A stretch of 7,332 nucleotides of DNA from JASJHI01 sp965371355 (GCA_965371355.1 CBDUYD010000145.1:1-7332); one strand, 5' to 3'; shown: positions 1 through 5,362, numbered from the stretch's first letter. The notes: a model not told the origin generated them from the letters alone. Numbers and translations: made by a program.

Positions 1-27
1 GGTGGGGATCAGATGGTGGGATCAGAT
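1..27. repeat. Short imperfect tandem duplication at the arsR-type gene 3' end
   Basis: GGTGGGGATCAGAT (1-14) is followed directly by GGTGGGATCAGAT (15-27), identical except for one missing G. It covers the last codons and the stop (TGA, complement of 9-11) of the repressor gene. The one-base length difference would shift the frame, so it may be a slippage duplication that set the present stop. It is short and could be chance. Confidence 0.5.
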
Positions 28-329
28 GTGCGTGGATGTTCCTGCTCGACCGCGCGCTTGAGGTCGAGGAGCTGTGTGTTCCAGAACTGTTCGAGCCAGC
101 CGCGGAACTCGGCCAGGCCCTCCGGCCGGGCGCGGTAGTACCGCCGATTGCCTGCGGGTCGGACCGAGACGAGCTCGGCTTCCTCGAGCACCCGGAGGTG
201 TTGTGACACCGCTGGCCGGCTGATCGGGAAGTGCGTCGCGATCTCACCGACGGTGAGCTCGTCGTCGCGCACGAGCCGGAGGATGTGTCTCCTGTTCGGC
301 TCGGCGAGCGCACGTACTGCTACGTCCAT
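9..329 (-). CDS. ArsR/SmtB-type winged-helix transcriptional repressor
   Basis: A 106-residue DNA-binding protein that is probably a dimeric repressor acting near its own promoter. The N-terminus (VRALAEPNRRHILRLV, about residues 5-20) is the typical ArsR first helix. The helix-turn-helix follows, with a recognition helix around SRPAVSQHLRVLEEA (37-51), and then a wing with a GNRRYYR motif (60-66). The C-terminal part (FRGWLEQFWNTQLLDLKRAVEQE, with FW at 82-83) resembles the ArsR subgroup encoded next to SRPBCC/AHSA1 proteins. There is no cysteine anywhere, so thiolate metal sensing as in ArsR, CadC or CmtR is ruled out. The start is ATG at 329. It has no Shine-Dalgarno, but a TATCAT hexamer lies 7 nt upstream, which suggests a leaderless message. 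An inverted repeat at 352-367 is a candidate autoregulatory operator. Transcription runs off the left edge, where an SRPBCC partner is predicted but not visible. Family assignment is secure; ligand and targets are unknown. Confidence 0.9.
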   Translation of the reverse strand: MDVAVRALAEPNRRHILRLVRDDELTVGEIATHFPISRPAVSQHLRVLEEAELVSVRPAGNRRYYRARPEGLAEFRGWLEQFWNTQLLDLKRAVEQEHPRTSDPTI

Positions 330-336
330 GCACTCG

Positions 337-342
337 ATGATA
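337..342 (-). promoter_or_regulatory. Putative leaderless -10 element of the ArsR-type gene
   Basis: On the minus strand TATCAT is followed by 7 nt (CGAGTGC) and then the ATG at 329. It matches the actinobacterial TANNNT -10 pattern at the distance that would put the transcription start on the A of the ATG. No Shine-Dalgarno is present, which fits leaderless translation. No good -35 match is seen; the region where it would fall is occupied by the inverted repeat at 352-367. Inferred from sequence pattern only. Confidence 0.5.
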
Positions 343-351
343 GCACTCTTG

Positions 352-367
352 GTAAGCGATGGCTTAC
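352..367. promoter_or_regulatory. Inverted repeat GTAAGC-N4-GCTTAC, candidate ArsR-type operator
   Basis: A perfect 6-bp inverted repeat with a 4-bp spacer (GATG). It lies 23-38 nt upstream of the repressor ATG, so it would cover the -35 region of the putative leaderless promoter. It also overlaps the stop codon of the upstream DUF2277 gene (TAA, complement of 364-366). Position and symmetry fit binding by a dimeric winged-helix repressor, most simply autorepression by the gene at 9-329. Confidence 0.55.
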
Positions 368-615
368 ATTGTTCTGGCGAGCCGCCTCAGTGGGGGTTCG
401 GTCCTCGGCGGTTGCTTGCGCGGTGGCAGTTCGGCGAGCACCCGTGTCGTGATCGCGGCGATCTCGGCGACCGCCCGCTCGAACGGTTCCTCGGTCGCGG
501 CGGACGTTTTCTGCACCCCGCTGATCTTGCGCACGTACTGGCGGGCACCGGCCTCGATCTCCTCCGGCGTGGCCGCCGGTTCGAGTCCGCGCAGTGTGGT
601 GATGTTGCGGCACAT
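364..615 (-). CDS. DUF2277 family protein
   Basis: An 83-residue protein recognised as DUF2277, a small conserved bacterial family of unknown function. The diagnostic N-terminus MCRNITTLRGLEPAAT is followed by EEIEAGARQYVRKISG (18-33) and a helical stretch FERAVAEIAAITTRVLAEL (45-63). The C-terminal tail (64-83) is proline- and arginine-rich and probably disordered. I chose the ATG at 615 because family members begin with MCRN. An in-frame ATG at 660 would add 15 residues unlike the family, and a GTG at 621 would add two. On the coding strand, GGAAGGGA upstream is a plausible Shine-Dalgarno, spaced better for the GTG at 621 than for the ATG. There is no signal peptide or membrane segment. It is separated from the downstream ArsR-type gene by 34 nt and could be co-transcribed with it. 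It is divergent from the luciferase-like gene at 702. No function can be assigned. Confidence 0.85.
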   Translation of the reverse strand: MCRNITTLRGLEPAATPEEIEAGARQYVRKISGVQKTSAATEEPFERAVAEIAAITTRVLAELPPRKQPPRTEPPLRRLARTM

Positions 616-664
616 CACCACATCATTGTCCCTTCCGGCCGGTGCTGTCTCCCTCGCCACGGTT

Positions 665-679
665 GTGCGGTGACCGCAC
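665..679. promoter_or_regulatory. Inverted repeat GTGCGGT-G-ACCGCAC between divergent genes
   Basis: A perfect 7-bp inverted repeat with a single central base, in the 86-bp spacer between the DUF2277 gene and the luciferase-like gene. It lies 23-37 nt upstream of the ATG at 702, over the expected -35 region of that gene's putative leaderless promoter, and 50-64 nt upstream of the DUF2277 start. It is a candidate operator able to affect both directions. The binding protein is unknown, and the repeat differs from the one at 352-367. Confidence 0.45.
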
Positions 680-689
680 GCTGCCGGCG

Positions 690-695
690 TAGCGT
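690..695 (+). promoter_or_regulatory. Putative leaderless -10 element of the luciferase-like gene
   Basis: TAGCGT (TANNNT pattern) is followed by 6 nt (TCGGGG) and then the ATG at 702. The geometry is the same as in front of the ArsR-type gene. The G-run directly touching the ATG is too close to serve as a normal Shine-Dalgarno, which supports a leaderless start. Inferred from pattern only. Confidence 0.45.
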
Positions 696-701
696 TCGGG
701 G

Positions 702-1616
702 ATGCGATTGGGAATCTCTGTCAACTCGACCTACGACACCGATGCGAGAACGGCGGTCGAGCAGGTGATCGAACGCGTCGCTGCCGCCGACGCCGCAGGG
801 CTCGACTCGCTGAGCTTCGGTGACCACCATGTGCAGCCCGGGTACGTCCAGAACACGCCGATTCTCGCGAGGACACTCGCCGTTTGGGGAGATCGGCCCG
901 CGGGATGCCTCTTCCTGCTCCCGCTCTGGAATCCGGTGCTCGTCGCCGAGCAGATCGTCACGCTCTCGGCAATGATGACCGGTCCGTTCATCGTCCAGGC
1001 GGCGATCGGGGGCGGCCGCGGACAGTTCGCCGCGATGGGCGCCGACATTGCGCGCCGCGGGGCGATGCTCGACGAGTCGGTGCGGGTTGTCGACGCGCTG
1101 CTGTCGGGCGAGACGGTCGACAGCGAGCCGTTCGGCATCGAGGGCGCCGCGGTCACACCGCGACCCGCCTGTCCGATCGAGTGGTGGATCGCCGCGGGGG
1201 GAGCGCCGGTGGCGATTGCTCGTGCGGCCCGGCTCGGCACCGCTTGGTACGGACCCCCCGCAGCCAACGCGGAGCCCGCCGGGCGGATGATCTCGCTGTA
1301 CCGCGAGGCGTGCGCCGAGTTCGGACGTACGCCCCGCGCGATCGTCCGCAGAGACGTGTTGATCGTCGACGACGAACGATCGGCGAAGCGCCTGGGCGAC
1401 GAGATCATCGAGCGCGGATATCGCGGTGTCAGCGCTGATCAGGTGAGCTACGGCACCGTCGAGCAGGTCACCGAAGAGTTGATGGCGTTCGCCGAGATCG
1501 GTTTCGACGACCTGATCATCCGCTGCATGAGCCCCGACCAGCGGGTGGCCCTCGAGACGATCGCCGCGGCCGGCGACGTGCGGCGTCTCCTGGTGGGTGC
1601 GACGCGCAGCCGCTAG
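702..1616 (+). CDS. LLM-class (luciferase-like) flavin-dependent oxidoreductase
   Basis: A 304-residue cytoplasmic protein with the bacterial luciferase-like TIM-barrel pattern. It starts with strand MRLGISVNST and a helix VEQVIERVAAADAAGLDSLSFGDHH (19-43). LPLWNPVLVAEQIVTLSAM (73-91) follows, then VQAAIGGGRGQFAAMG (98-113), the usual flavin/F420 phosphate-side region. ESVRVVDALLSGETV (125-139) precedes the substrate insertion, and WWIAAGGAPVAIARAARLGTAW (161-182) carries the conserved GG-x-A-RAA-L pattern. Its length is normal for the family. In actinobacteria many such proteins use coenzyme F420 rather than FMN, but the cofactor and substrate cannot be read from this sequence. The ATG at 702 is supported by homology-like N-terminal strand placement and by the -10-like hexamer 6 nt upstream. 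Its stop codon (TAG, 1614-1616) is also part of the putative promoter of the CDF gene that follows. It is divergent from the DUF2277 gene. Confidence 0.9.
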   Translation: MRLGISVNSTYDTDARTAVEQVIERVAAADAAGLDSLSFGDHHVQPGYVQNTPILARTLAVWGDRPAGCLFLLPLWNPVLVAEQIVTLSAMMTGPFIVQAAIGGGRGQFAAMGADIARRGAMLDESVRVVDALLSGETVDSEPFGIEGAAVTPRPACPIEWWIAAGGAPVAIARAARLGTAWYGPPAANAEPAGRMISLYREACAEFGRTPRAIVRRDVLIVDDERSAKRLGDEIIERGYRGVSADQVSYGTVEQVTEELMAFAEIGFDDLIIRCMSPDQRVALETIAAAGDVRRLLVGATRSR

Positions 1617-1619
1617 AGT
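1614..1619 (+). promoter_or_regulatory. Putative leaderless -10 element of the CDF gene, overlapping a stop codon
   Basis: TAGAGT fits TANNNT and ends 7 nt before the GTG at 1627. Its first three bases are the stop codon of the luciferase-like gene. The spacing matches the other putative leaderless starts in the window. A second hexamer, TATTCT (1619-1624), could instead serve the later GTG at 1645 with a 20-nt leader. Inferred from pattern only. Confidence 0.4.
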
Positions 1620-1638
1620 ATTCTCAGTGAGTGAGAAT
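1620..1638. promoter_or_regulatory. Inverted repeat ATTCTCA-N5-TGAGAAT at the CDF gene start
   Basis: A perfect 7-bp inverted repeat with spacer GTGAG, an A/T-rich island in very GC-rich surroundings. It begins right after the -10-like TAGAGT and covers the GTG at 1627, so a bound protein would block initiation. Metal-efflux genes are commonly controlled by ArsR/SmtB- or Fur-family sensors that bind imperfect palindromes of about this size. The arms do not let me name the regulator. The cysteine-free repressor at 9-329 is a poor candidate, since its own candidate site (GTAAGC/GCTTAC) is different. Confidence 0.5.
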
Positions 1639-2559
1639 TCGATAGTGGGGCAGAGCGGCGACCACGATCACGCCGCCGACAACGCTTCCGATCACACGAC
1701 GGTGCGCCTCGGTGCGGCGACGGTGCTCAACGTCGGGTTCGGCGTGGTGCAGGTCATCGTCGGCATCATCATCGGCTCGGTCGTCGTGCTCGCCGACGCC
1801 GCACACCAGGCGGTCGACGCGCTCGGACTCCTCACCGCGCTGGCCGCGCTGAGCGTCGCTCGGCGACCCGCCAACCGCACCTGGACGTTCGGGTTCGGCA
1901 AGGCCGATGCACTCGGCGGGTTCGTGTCGGCGCTGCTGCTGATCGGCTCGGTGGTGTGGATCGTGTACGAATCGGTCCGCCGCCTGTTCGCCCCCGAGGC
2001 CGTGTCGGGCGGTGCCGTCATCGTCATCGGGCTGATCGCGATCGCGGTGAACGGGCTCGGCGTGCTGCTCGTCGGCCACGGCCACGGCGACGAAGCGATG
2101 TCGCTGCGTGCGGCCCGCCTCCACCTGGTGACCGACCTGCTCGGATCGGTGATCGTCGTCATCGCCGGTGTGCTGCTCGTCGCCGGTGGCCCACTCTGGA
2201 TCGATCCGGTCGCCTCGCTGATCCTGTCGGCCGCCGTGCTGTGGTCGACGTGGCGGATCCTCCGGGGCAGCGTCGGCGTGCTGCTCGACAGGGTCCCCGA
2301 GCGGCTGTCGTCGAGCGAGGTCATCGCCCTGCTCGCCGACCAGCCCGGCGTCGATCAGGTGCACCACGTCCACCTGCGGCCGCTCGGCGGTGGCACGGTC
2401 AGCGTCACCGCGCATGTCGTGGTCGACGGCGAGTTGAGCGTGCACGACGCGCAACAGACGCTCGACGATCTCAGCGGCGTGCTGCTCACCGAACAGGACA
2501 TCGCACACGCGACGCTGCAGGTCGAGTGCCACGACTGCGGCATCGACGACTGCGGTTGA
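1627..2559 (+). CDS. Cation diffusion facilitator (CDF) metal efflux protein, Zn-type
   Basis: A 310-residue inner-membrane antiporter expected to export Zn2+ or a similar divalent metal in exchange for protons. Six membrane segments are visible, roughly at 28-55, 63-79, 98-116, 129-150, 168-187 and 192-208. The transport-site signature HxxxD occurs in TM2 (H60 in ADAAHQAVD, D64) and again in TM5 (H166 in RLHLVTD, D170), the 2H-2D arrangement of zinc-type CDFs. The TM4-TM5 loop has a short histidine motif (HGHGDE, 151-155), and the N-terminus has GDHDH. A cytoplasmic dimerisation domain follows (about 211-300, with VHHVHLRPLGGG). The protein ends in a Cys/His-rich tail, ECHDCGIDDCG. Start choice is uncertain: GTG at 1597 would overlap the upstream gene, GTG at 1627 fits a leaderless promoter, and GTG at 1645 has a weak upstream GAG. 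It converges on the PLP-enzyme gene with 3 nt between stops. Confidence 0.92.
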   Translation: MSENSIVGQSGDHDHAADNASDHTTVRLGAATVLNVGFGVVQVIVGIIIGSVVVLADAAHQAVDALGLLTALAALSVARRPANRTWTFGFGKADALGGFVSALLLIGSVVWIVYESVRRLFAPEAVSGGAVIVIGLIAIAVNGLGVLLVGHGHGDEAMSLRAARLHLVTDLLGSVIVVIAGVLLVAGGPLWIDPVASLILSAAVLWSTWRILRGSVGVLLDRVPERLSSSEVIALLADQPGVDQVHHVHLRPLGGGTVSVTAHVVVDGELSVHDAQQTLDDLSGVLLTEQDIAHATLQVECHDCGIDDCG

Positions 2560-2569
2560 CCGTCAGTCG
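2547..2569. terminator. Hairpin covering both convergent stop codons, candidate bidirectional terminator
   Basis: CGACTG (2547-2552) pairs with CAGTCG (2564-2569), and CGG (2553-2555) pairs with CCG (2560-2562). This gives a 9-bp stem with one bulged T (2563) and a TTGA loop. The stop codon of the CDF gene (2557-2559) lies in the loop, and the stop of the PLP-enzyme gene (complement of 2563-2565) lies at the bulge. No T-run follows on either side, so if it terminates it is not a canonical intrinsic terminator. U-tract-less hairpins are often proposed as terminators in actinobacteria. Confidence 0.4.
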
Positions 2570-3738
2570 GTTGAAACGTCGCTCAGCGCGCGTTCGAAAT
2601 CGTCGAGCACGTCGGCGATGTCCTCGAGCCCGAGCGACACCCGGATCATCCCGTCGGTGATGCCCGCCGCGCACCGCTCGTCCGGGGTGAGTCCCACGTG
2701 GGTCGATGTCGCCGAATGGCTCACGATCGTCTCCGGGCCGCCGAGCGATGTCGCGATCCGCGCCAGGTGGAGCCGGTCGAGGACGAGCGCCGCGGCGTCG
2801 CGATCGGCGACGTCGAACGACAACACCGTGCCGTACTGCTGGAGCTGTCGACTCGCCAGCTGATGTTGGGGGTGTTCGGCGAGGCCCGGGTAGTGCACCG
2901 CCGAGACCGCTGGATGGTCGGCGAGCATCACCGCGAGCGATCGTGCCGACGCGTTCTGGTGCCGGGTGCGCACGCCGAGCGTGCGAAGCCCGCGCAGGGC
3001 GTTGAGCGCGTCGAACGGCGACGGCGTCGCGCCGTGCAGCACCGAGTACGCCCAGATCTCGCCGAGCAGATCCTCGTCGCCGGCGATCACGCCGAGCGTG
3101 GCGTCGTTGTGGCCTGCGATGCCCTTGGTGGCGGAATGCAGCGAGACGTCGACCCCGTGTGCCAGCGGCTGCTGCCCGAGCGGGGTGGCGAAGGTGGAGT
3201 CGACGACGGTGATCGGTCCGCGGATCGCGCCGAGTTCGTCGAGATCGGCCAGTTCGAGCCGCGGGTTGGTCGGTGTCTCGGCGAGCACGAGCATCGTCTT
3301 GCCCGGCCGCACCGCCTCGGTGAACGCGCCGGGCGTCGCGACGTCGACGAACGTGACGTCGATGCCGAGGCGCCGACAGGGACCCTGGAGGAAGGACAGC
3401 GTGCCCGCGTAGAGCTGGCGCTGGGAGACGATGTGGTCTCCCGAGGAGCACAGGGCGAGGATCGTCGAGGAGATCGCACCCATGCCCGACGCGAAGGCGA
3501 GTGCCTCCTCGGCGCCCTCGAGTTCGGCGATCGCCTCCTCGAACGAGCGCACCGTCGGGTTGGCGTACCGGCTGTAGAAATCGCCGTGGCGCACCGCCGT
3601 GGCGCGGCGTGCGGCGTCGTCGAGCCCGTCGGACTCCCACGTGCTCGACGCCCAGAGTGCCGGCGCCAGCGACGATCCGCTCGCCGCGCGCCCCGCGCTG
3701 ATCGCCCGCGTCTCGGGGGCGTCGTCCGAACGATCCAT
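2563..3738 (-). CDS. Cys/Met-metabolism PLP-dependent enzyme (cystathionine gamma-synthase/gamma-lyase type)
   Basis: A 391-residue fold-type I PLP enzyme of the transsulfuration family, acting on sulfur amino acids such as cystathionine, O-acylhomoserine or methionine. Visible landmarks are YSRYANPT (55-62; Y55 and R57 bind the neighbouring subunit's PLP phosphate), SGMGA (84-88), Y110 in RQLYAGT (ring stacking), ETPTNP (154-159), D180 in VVDSTFATP (pyridine nitrogen), K205 in HSATKGIAGHND (Schiff-base lysine), SLGGPETIVSHSA (331-343) and R366 in MIRVSLG (substrate carboxylate). Length is normal for the family. All core residues are present, so it should be active, but synthase, beta/gamma-lyase and sulfhydrylase members cannot be told apart here. 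The frame stays open far upstream; ATG at 3738 is chosen because everything before it is the out-of-frame hisN region and normal family N-termini start near here. It has no Shine-Dalgarno. It lies 29 nt after hisN and is probably read with it, from its own promoter, or both. Confidence 0.9.
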   Translation of the reverse strand: MDRSDDAPETRAISAGRAASGSSLAPALWASSTWESDGLDDAARRATAVRHGDFYSRYANPTVRSFEEAIAELEGAEEALAFASGMGAISSTILALCSSGDHIVSQRQLYAGTLSFLQGPCRRLGIDVTFVDVATPGAFTEAVRPGKTMLVLAETPTNPRLELADLDELGAIRGPITVVDSTFATPLGQQPLAHGVDVSLHSATKGIAGHNDATLGVIAGDEDLLGEIWAYSVLHGATPSPFDALNALRGLRTLGVRTRHQNASARSLAVMLADHPAVSAVHYPGLAEHPQHQLASRQLQQYGTVLSFDVADRDAAALVLDRLHLARIATSLGGPETIVSHSATSTHVGLTPDERCAAGITDGMIRVSLGLEDIADVLDDFERALSDVSTD

Positions 3739-3744
3739 GCGGGA

Positions 3745-3750
3745 ACGGTA
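3745..3750 (-). promoter_or_regulatory. Putative leaderless -10 element of the PLP-enzyme gene
   Basis: On the minus strand TACCGT (TANNNT) is followed by 6 nt (TCCCGC) and the ATG at 3738. TCTGAC lies 16 nt further upstream as a weak -35 candidate containing TGAC. The hexamer is inside the 8-bp palindrome CGGTACCG. If real, this gene can be transcribed separately from the dxs-led operon. Inferred from pattern only. Confidence 0.4.
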
Positions 3751-3767
3751 CCGCTGGTGTCGTGTGG

Positions 3768-4556
3768 TCAGACCCCGAGTATTCCGAGGACCTCGTCGTG
3801 GAGATGGCCGTTCGTCGAGATCGCCGTGTCGTGGAGGTAGGTGCGCTCGCCGAGGCGATCGGTGAACGTGCCCCCGGCGGCCTCGACGACCGGTTGGATC
3901 GCCGCCAGGTCGTAGGGCTCGACGCCCACCGCGTCGACCGCGACGTCCATCGCGCCCTCGGCGACGAGCATGTGCTGCCAGAAATCGCCGAATCCGCGCG
4001 ACCGGCGGGCCCGCTGTTGAAGCCCCACGAGTGCGCCGGTGAGGCCGAGGCGATCCCAGCCGCCAGCGTGGGTCACGCAGACCTGCGCCTCGCCGATCGC
4101 CCCGACGCCCGAGACGCGCAGCTCGCGCCCGACGCCCAGCGCCCGCCCGTGTGCCCCCAGGCCGATGCCACCCCACCACCGGCGTTGCAGCGCAGGTGCC
4201 GACACCACTCCGAGGACCGCGCCGTCGGAGGCGTGCGTGAGCGCGATGAGGGTCGCCCACACCGGGATGCCGCGGACGAAGCCGGAGGTTCCGTCGATCG
4301 GGTCGATCACCCACTCCCACGGCGACGAACCCTCCCGCCGACCGTGCTCTTCGCCGTACAGACCGTGATCCGGCCGTTCGGATGCCAGGCGGTCGACGAT
4401 CATCGCCTCGGTGGTGCGGTCGACCTCGGTCACCTCGGTCGCGTTCTCCTTCCAGTCGACGTGGAAGTCGCGGTCGACGAAGTGCGCCAGAGTGAACTCG
4501 TCGGCCATGTCGGCGACGCTCAGCGCGAGCGCCAACTCACCGGCGAGGTCGGTCAT
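3768..4556 (-). CDS. hisN: Histidinol-phosphatase, inositol monophosphatase family
   Basis: A 262-residue Mg2+-dependent phosphatase, expected to convert histidinol phosphate to histidinol in histidine biosynthesis. IMPase-fold metal ligands are visible: E69-E70 in LYGEEHG, D85 and D88 in WVIDPIDGT, and D216 in EPYDLAAI. Features favouring HisN over generic inositol phosphatases are FVRGIPVWATLIAL (93-106), VVSAPALQRRWWGG (117-130) and GFGDFWQHMLVAEGAMD (188-204), all typical of actinobacterial HisN. The family's usual W before the last catalytic Asp (PWD) is Y here (PYD). The start is ATG at 4556, overlapping the stop of the preceding crotonase gene by 4 nt (ATGA), so translation is probably coupled. 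No other histidine gene is in the window, which is common for hisN of this type. Some IMPase-family members dephosphorylate inositol or other sugar phosphates, so substrate specificity is inferred. Confidence 0.82.
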   Translation of the reverse strand: MTDLAGELALALSVADMADEFTLAHFVDRDFHVDWKENATEVTEVDRTTEAMIVDRLASERPDHGLYGEEHGRREGSSPWEWVIDPIDGTSGFVRGIPVWATLIALTHASDGAVLGVVSAPALQRRWWGGIGLGAHGRALGVGRELRVSGVGAIGEAQVCVTHAGGWDRLGLTGALVGLQQRARRSRGFGDFWQHMLVAEGAMDVAVDAVGVEPYDLAAIQPVVEAAGGTFTDRLGERTYLHDTAISTNGHLHDEVLGILGV

Positions 4557-5362
4557 CGCTCGGTCGCGTCGAAGTCGGCCGCCCGCTTCTCGCGCAGCGC
4601 CGCCATCCCCTCGACCGCGTCGGGACCGAGGAAGTTGAGCATCTCGTAGGCGAGCGACGCCTCGAAGTTCGGCAGTGACGCGCGCAGCCAGTGGTTGAGC
4701 GCACGCTTGGTGAGCCGCGTCGCATCGACCGGCCCGGCCGCCAGCTTGTCGGCGATGGCGAGCGCGGTCTCCAGCACCTCGTCGGCGGGCACCGCCTTGG
4801 AGACCAGCCCGATCCGCTCGGCCTCGCGGCCGTCGAGGAAGTCGGCCGTCAGCAGGTAGTACTTCGCCTTCGCCATCCCGCACAGGAGTGGCCAGATCGC
4901 GACGGCGTGGTCGCCCCCGGCGACGCCGAGGCGGATGTGCCCGTCGGTCAACCGGGCATCCTCGGCGATCACGCTCACGTCGGCCATCAGGGCGACGGCC
5001 AATCCGGCGCCGACCGCGATGCCGTTGATCGCCGACACGACCGGCGTGTCGCAGTCGATCATCGTGCGCACGATGTCGCCGGCCTCGCGCATCACCCGCA
5101 TCGTCCGGTCGTAGTTGCCGACCTGCTCGGAGATCCACTCGAGGTCGCCACCGGCCGAGAACGCCCGGCCCGCGCCGGTGATCACCACAGCTCGGACCGA
5201 GGGATCGTCGTCGATCGTCCGGAATACGCGTGAGAGTTGGAAATGCGTCTCGCCGTCGGTTGCGTTCAGCTTCGCGGGATCATCGAGCGTGATCAGCAGC
5301 ACCCCGTCGGCGGGCCGCTCGAAGCGGAGCCGCGTATAGGGCGCGTACGCGTCGGCGGTCAC
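4553..5362 (-). CDS. Enoyl-CoA hydratase/isomerase (crotonase) family protein
   Basis: A 269-residue crotonase-fold protein, likely acting on an acyl-CoA thioester. The oxyanion-hole regions are visible at GAGRAFSAGGDLEW (63-76) and AINGIAVGAGLAVAL (111-125). TDGHIRLGVAGGDHAV (139-154), IWPLLCGMAKAKYYLLT (156-172) and the usual E-A-x-x-I-G-L-V (180-187) follow. Aligning by eye to rat mitochondrial hydratase, the position of catalytic Glu144 is A122 and that of Glu164 is H142, so the canonical hydratase pair is absent. H142 and D151 are polar candidates in the active-site region. I recall similar sequences annotated simply as enoyl-CoA hydratase, so this seems a conserved subgroup rather than a damaged gene. 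The reaction is not known; hydrolase, isomerase or decarboxylase chemistry is possible. The start is GTG at 5362, overlapping the dxs stop (GTGA), and its end overlaps the hisN start (ATGA). There is no visible Shine-Dalgarno, consistent with translational coupling. Confidence 0.88.
   Translation of the reverse strand: MTADAYAPYTRLRFERPADGVLLITLDDPAKLNATDGETHFQLSRVFRTIDDDPSVRAVVITGAGRAFSAGGDLEWISEQVGNYDRTMRVMREAGDIVRTMIDCDTPVVSAINGIAVGAGLAVALMADVSVIAEDARLTDGHIRLGVAGGDHAVAIWPLLCGMAKAKYYLLTADFLDGREAERIGLVSKAVPADEVLETALAIADKLAAGPVDATRLTKRALNHWLRASLPNFEASLAYEMLNFLGPDAVEGMAALREKRAADFDATER

Noticed and set aside
616..660. Upstream ATG (660) adding 15 residues to the DUF2277 protein
   Set aside because: The family starts with MCRN, the extra residues resemble nothing, and no promoter or ribosome-binding signal supports the ATG at 660.
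148..768. Plus-strand frame of 206 codons across the ArsR-type and DUF2277 genes
   Set aside because: Arg/Ser/Cys-rich sequence without motifs, antisense to two recognisable protein families and crossing the promoter region of both.
1624..2532. 302-codon open frame antisense to the CDF gene
   Set aside because: Its composition is dominated by D, H, R and E runs, with no recognisable domain. It mirrors the third-position GC bias of the real membrane-protein gene on the plus strand.
2698..3840. Long plus-strand frame (380 codons) opposite the PLP-enzyme gene
   Set aside because: Arg/Glu/Val-rich sequence without domain features. The minus-strand gene has a full set of catalytic residues, so this is a GC-rich shadow.
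3739..4320. In-frame N-terminal extension of the PLP enzyme by 194 codons
   Set aside because: The extension is an Arg/Gly-rich shadow of hisN in another frame. Family landmarks begin after the ATG at 3738, so it is not a fusion protein.
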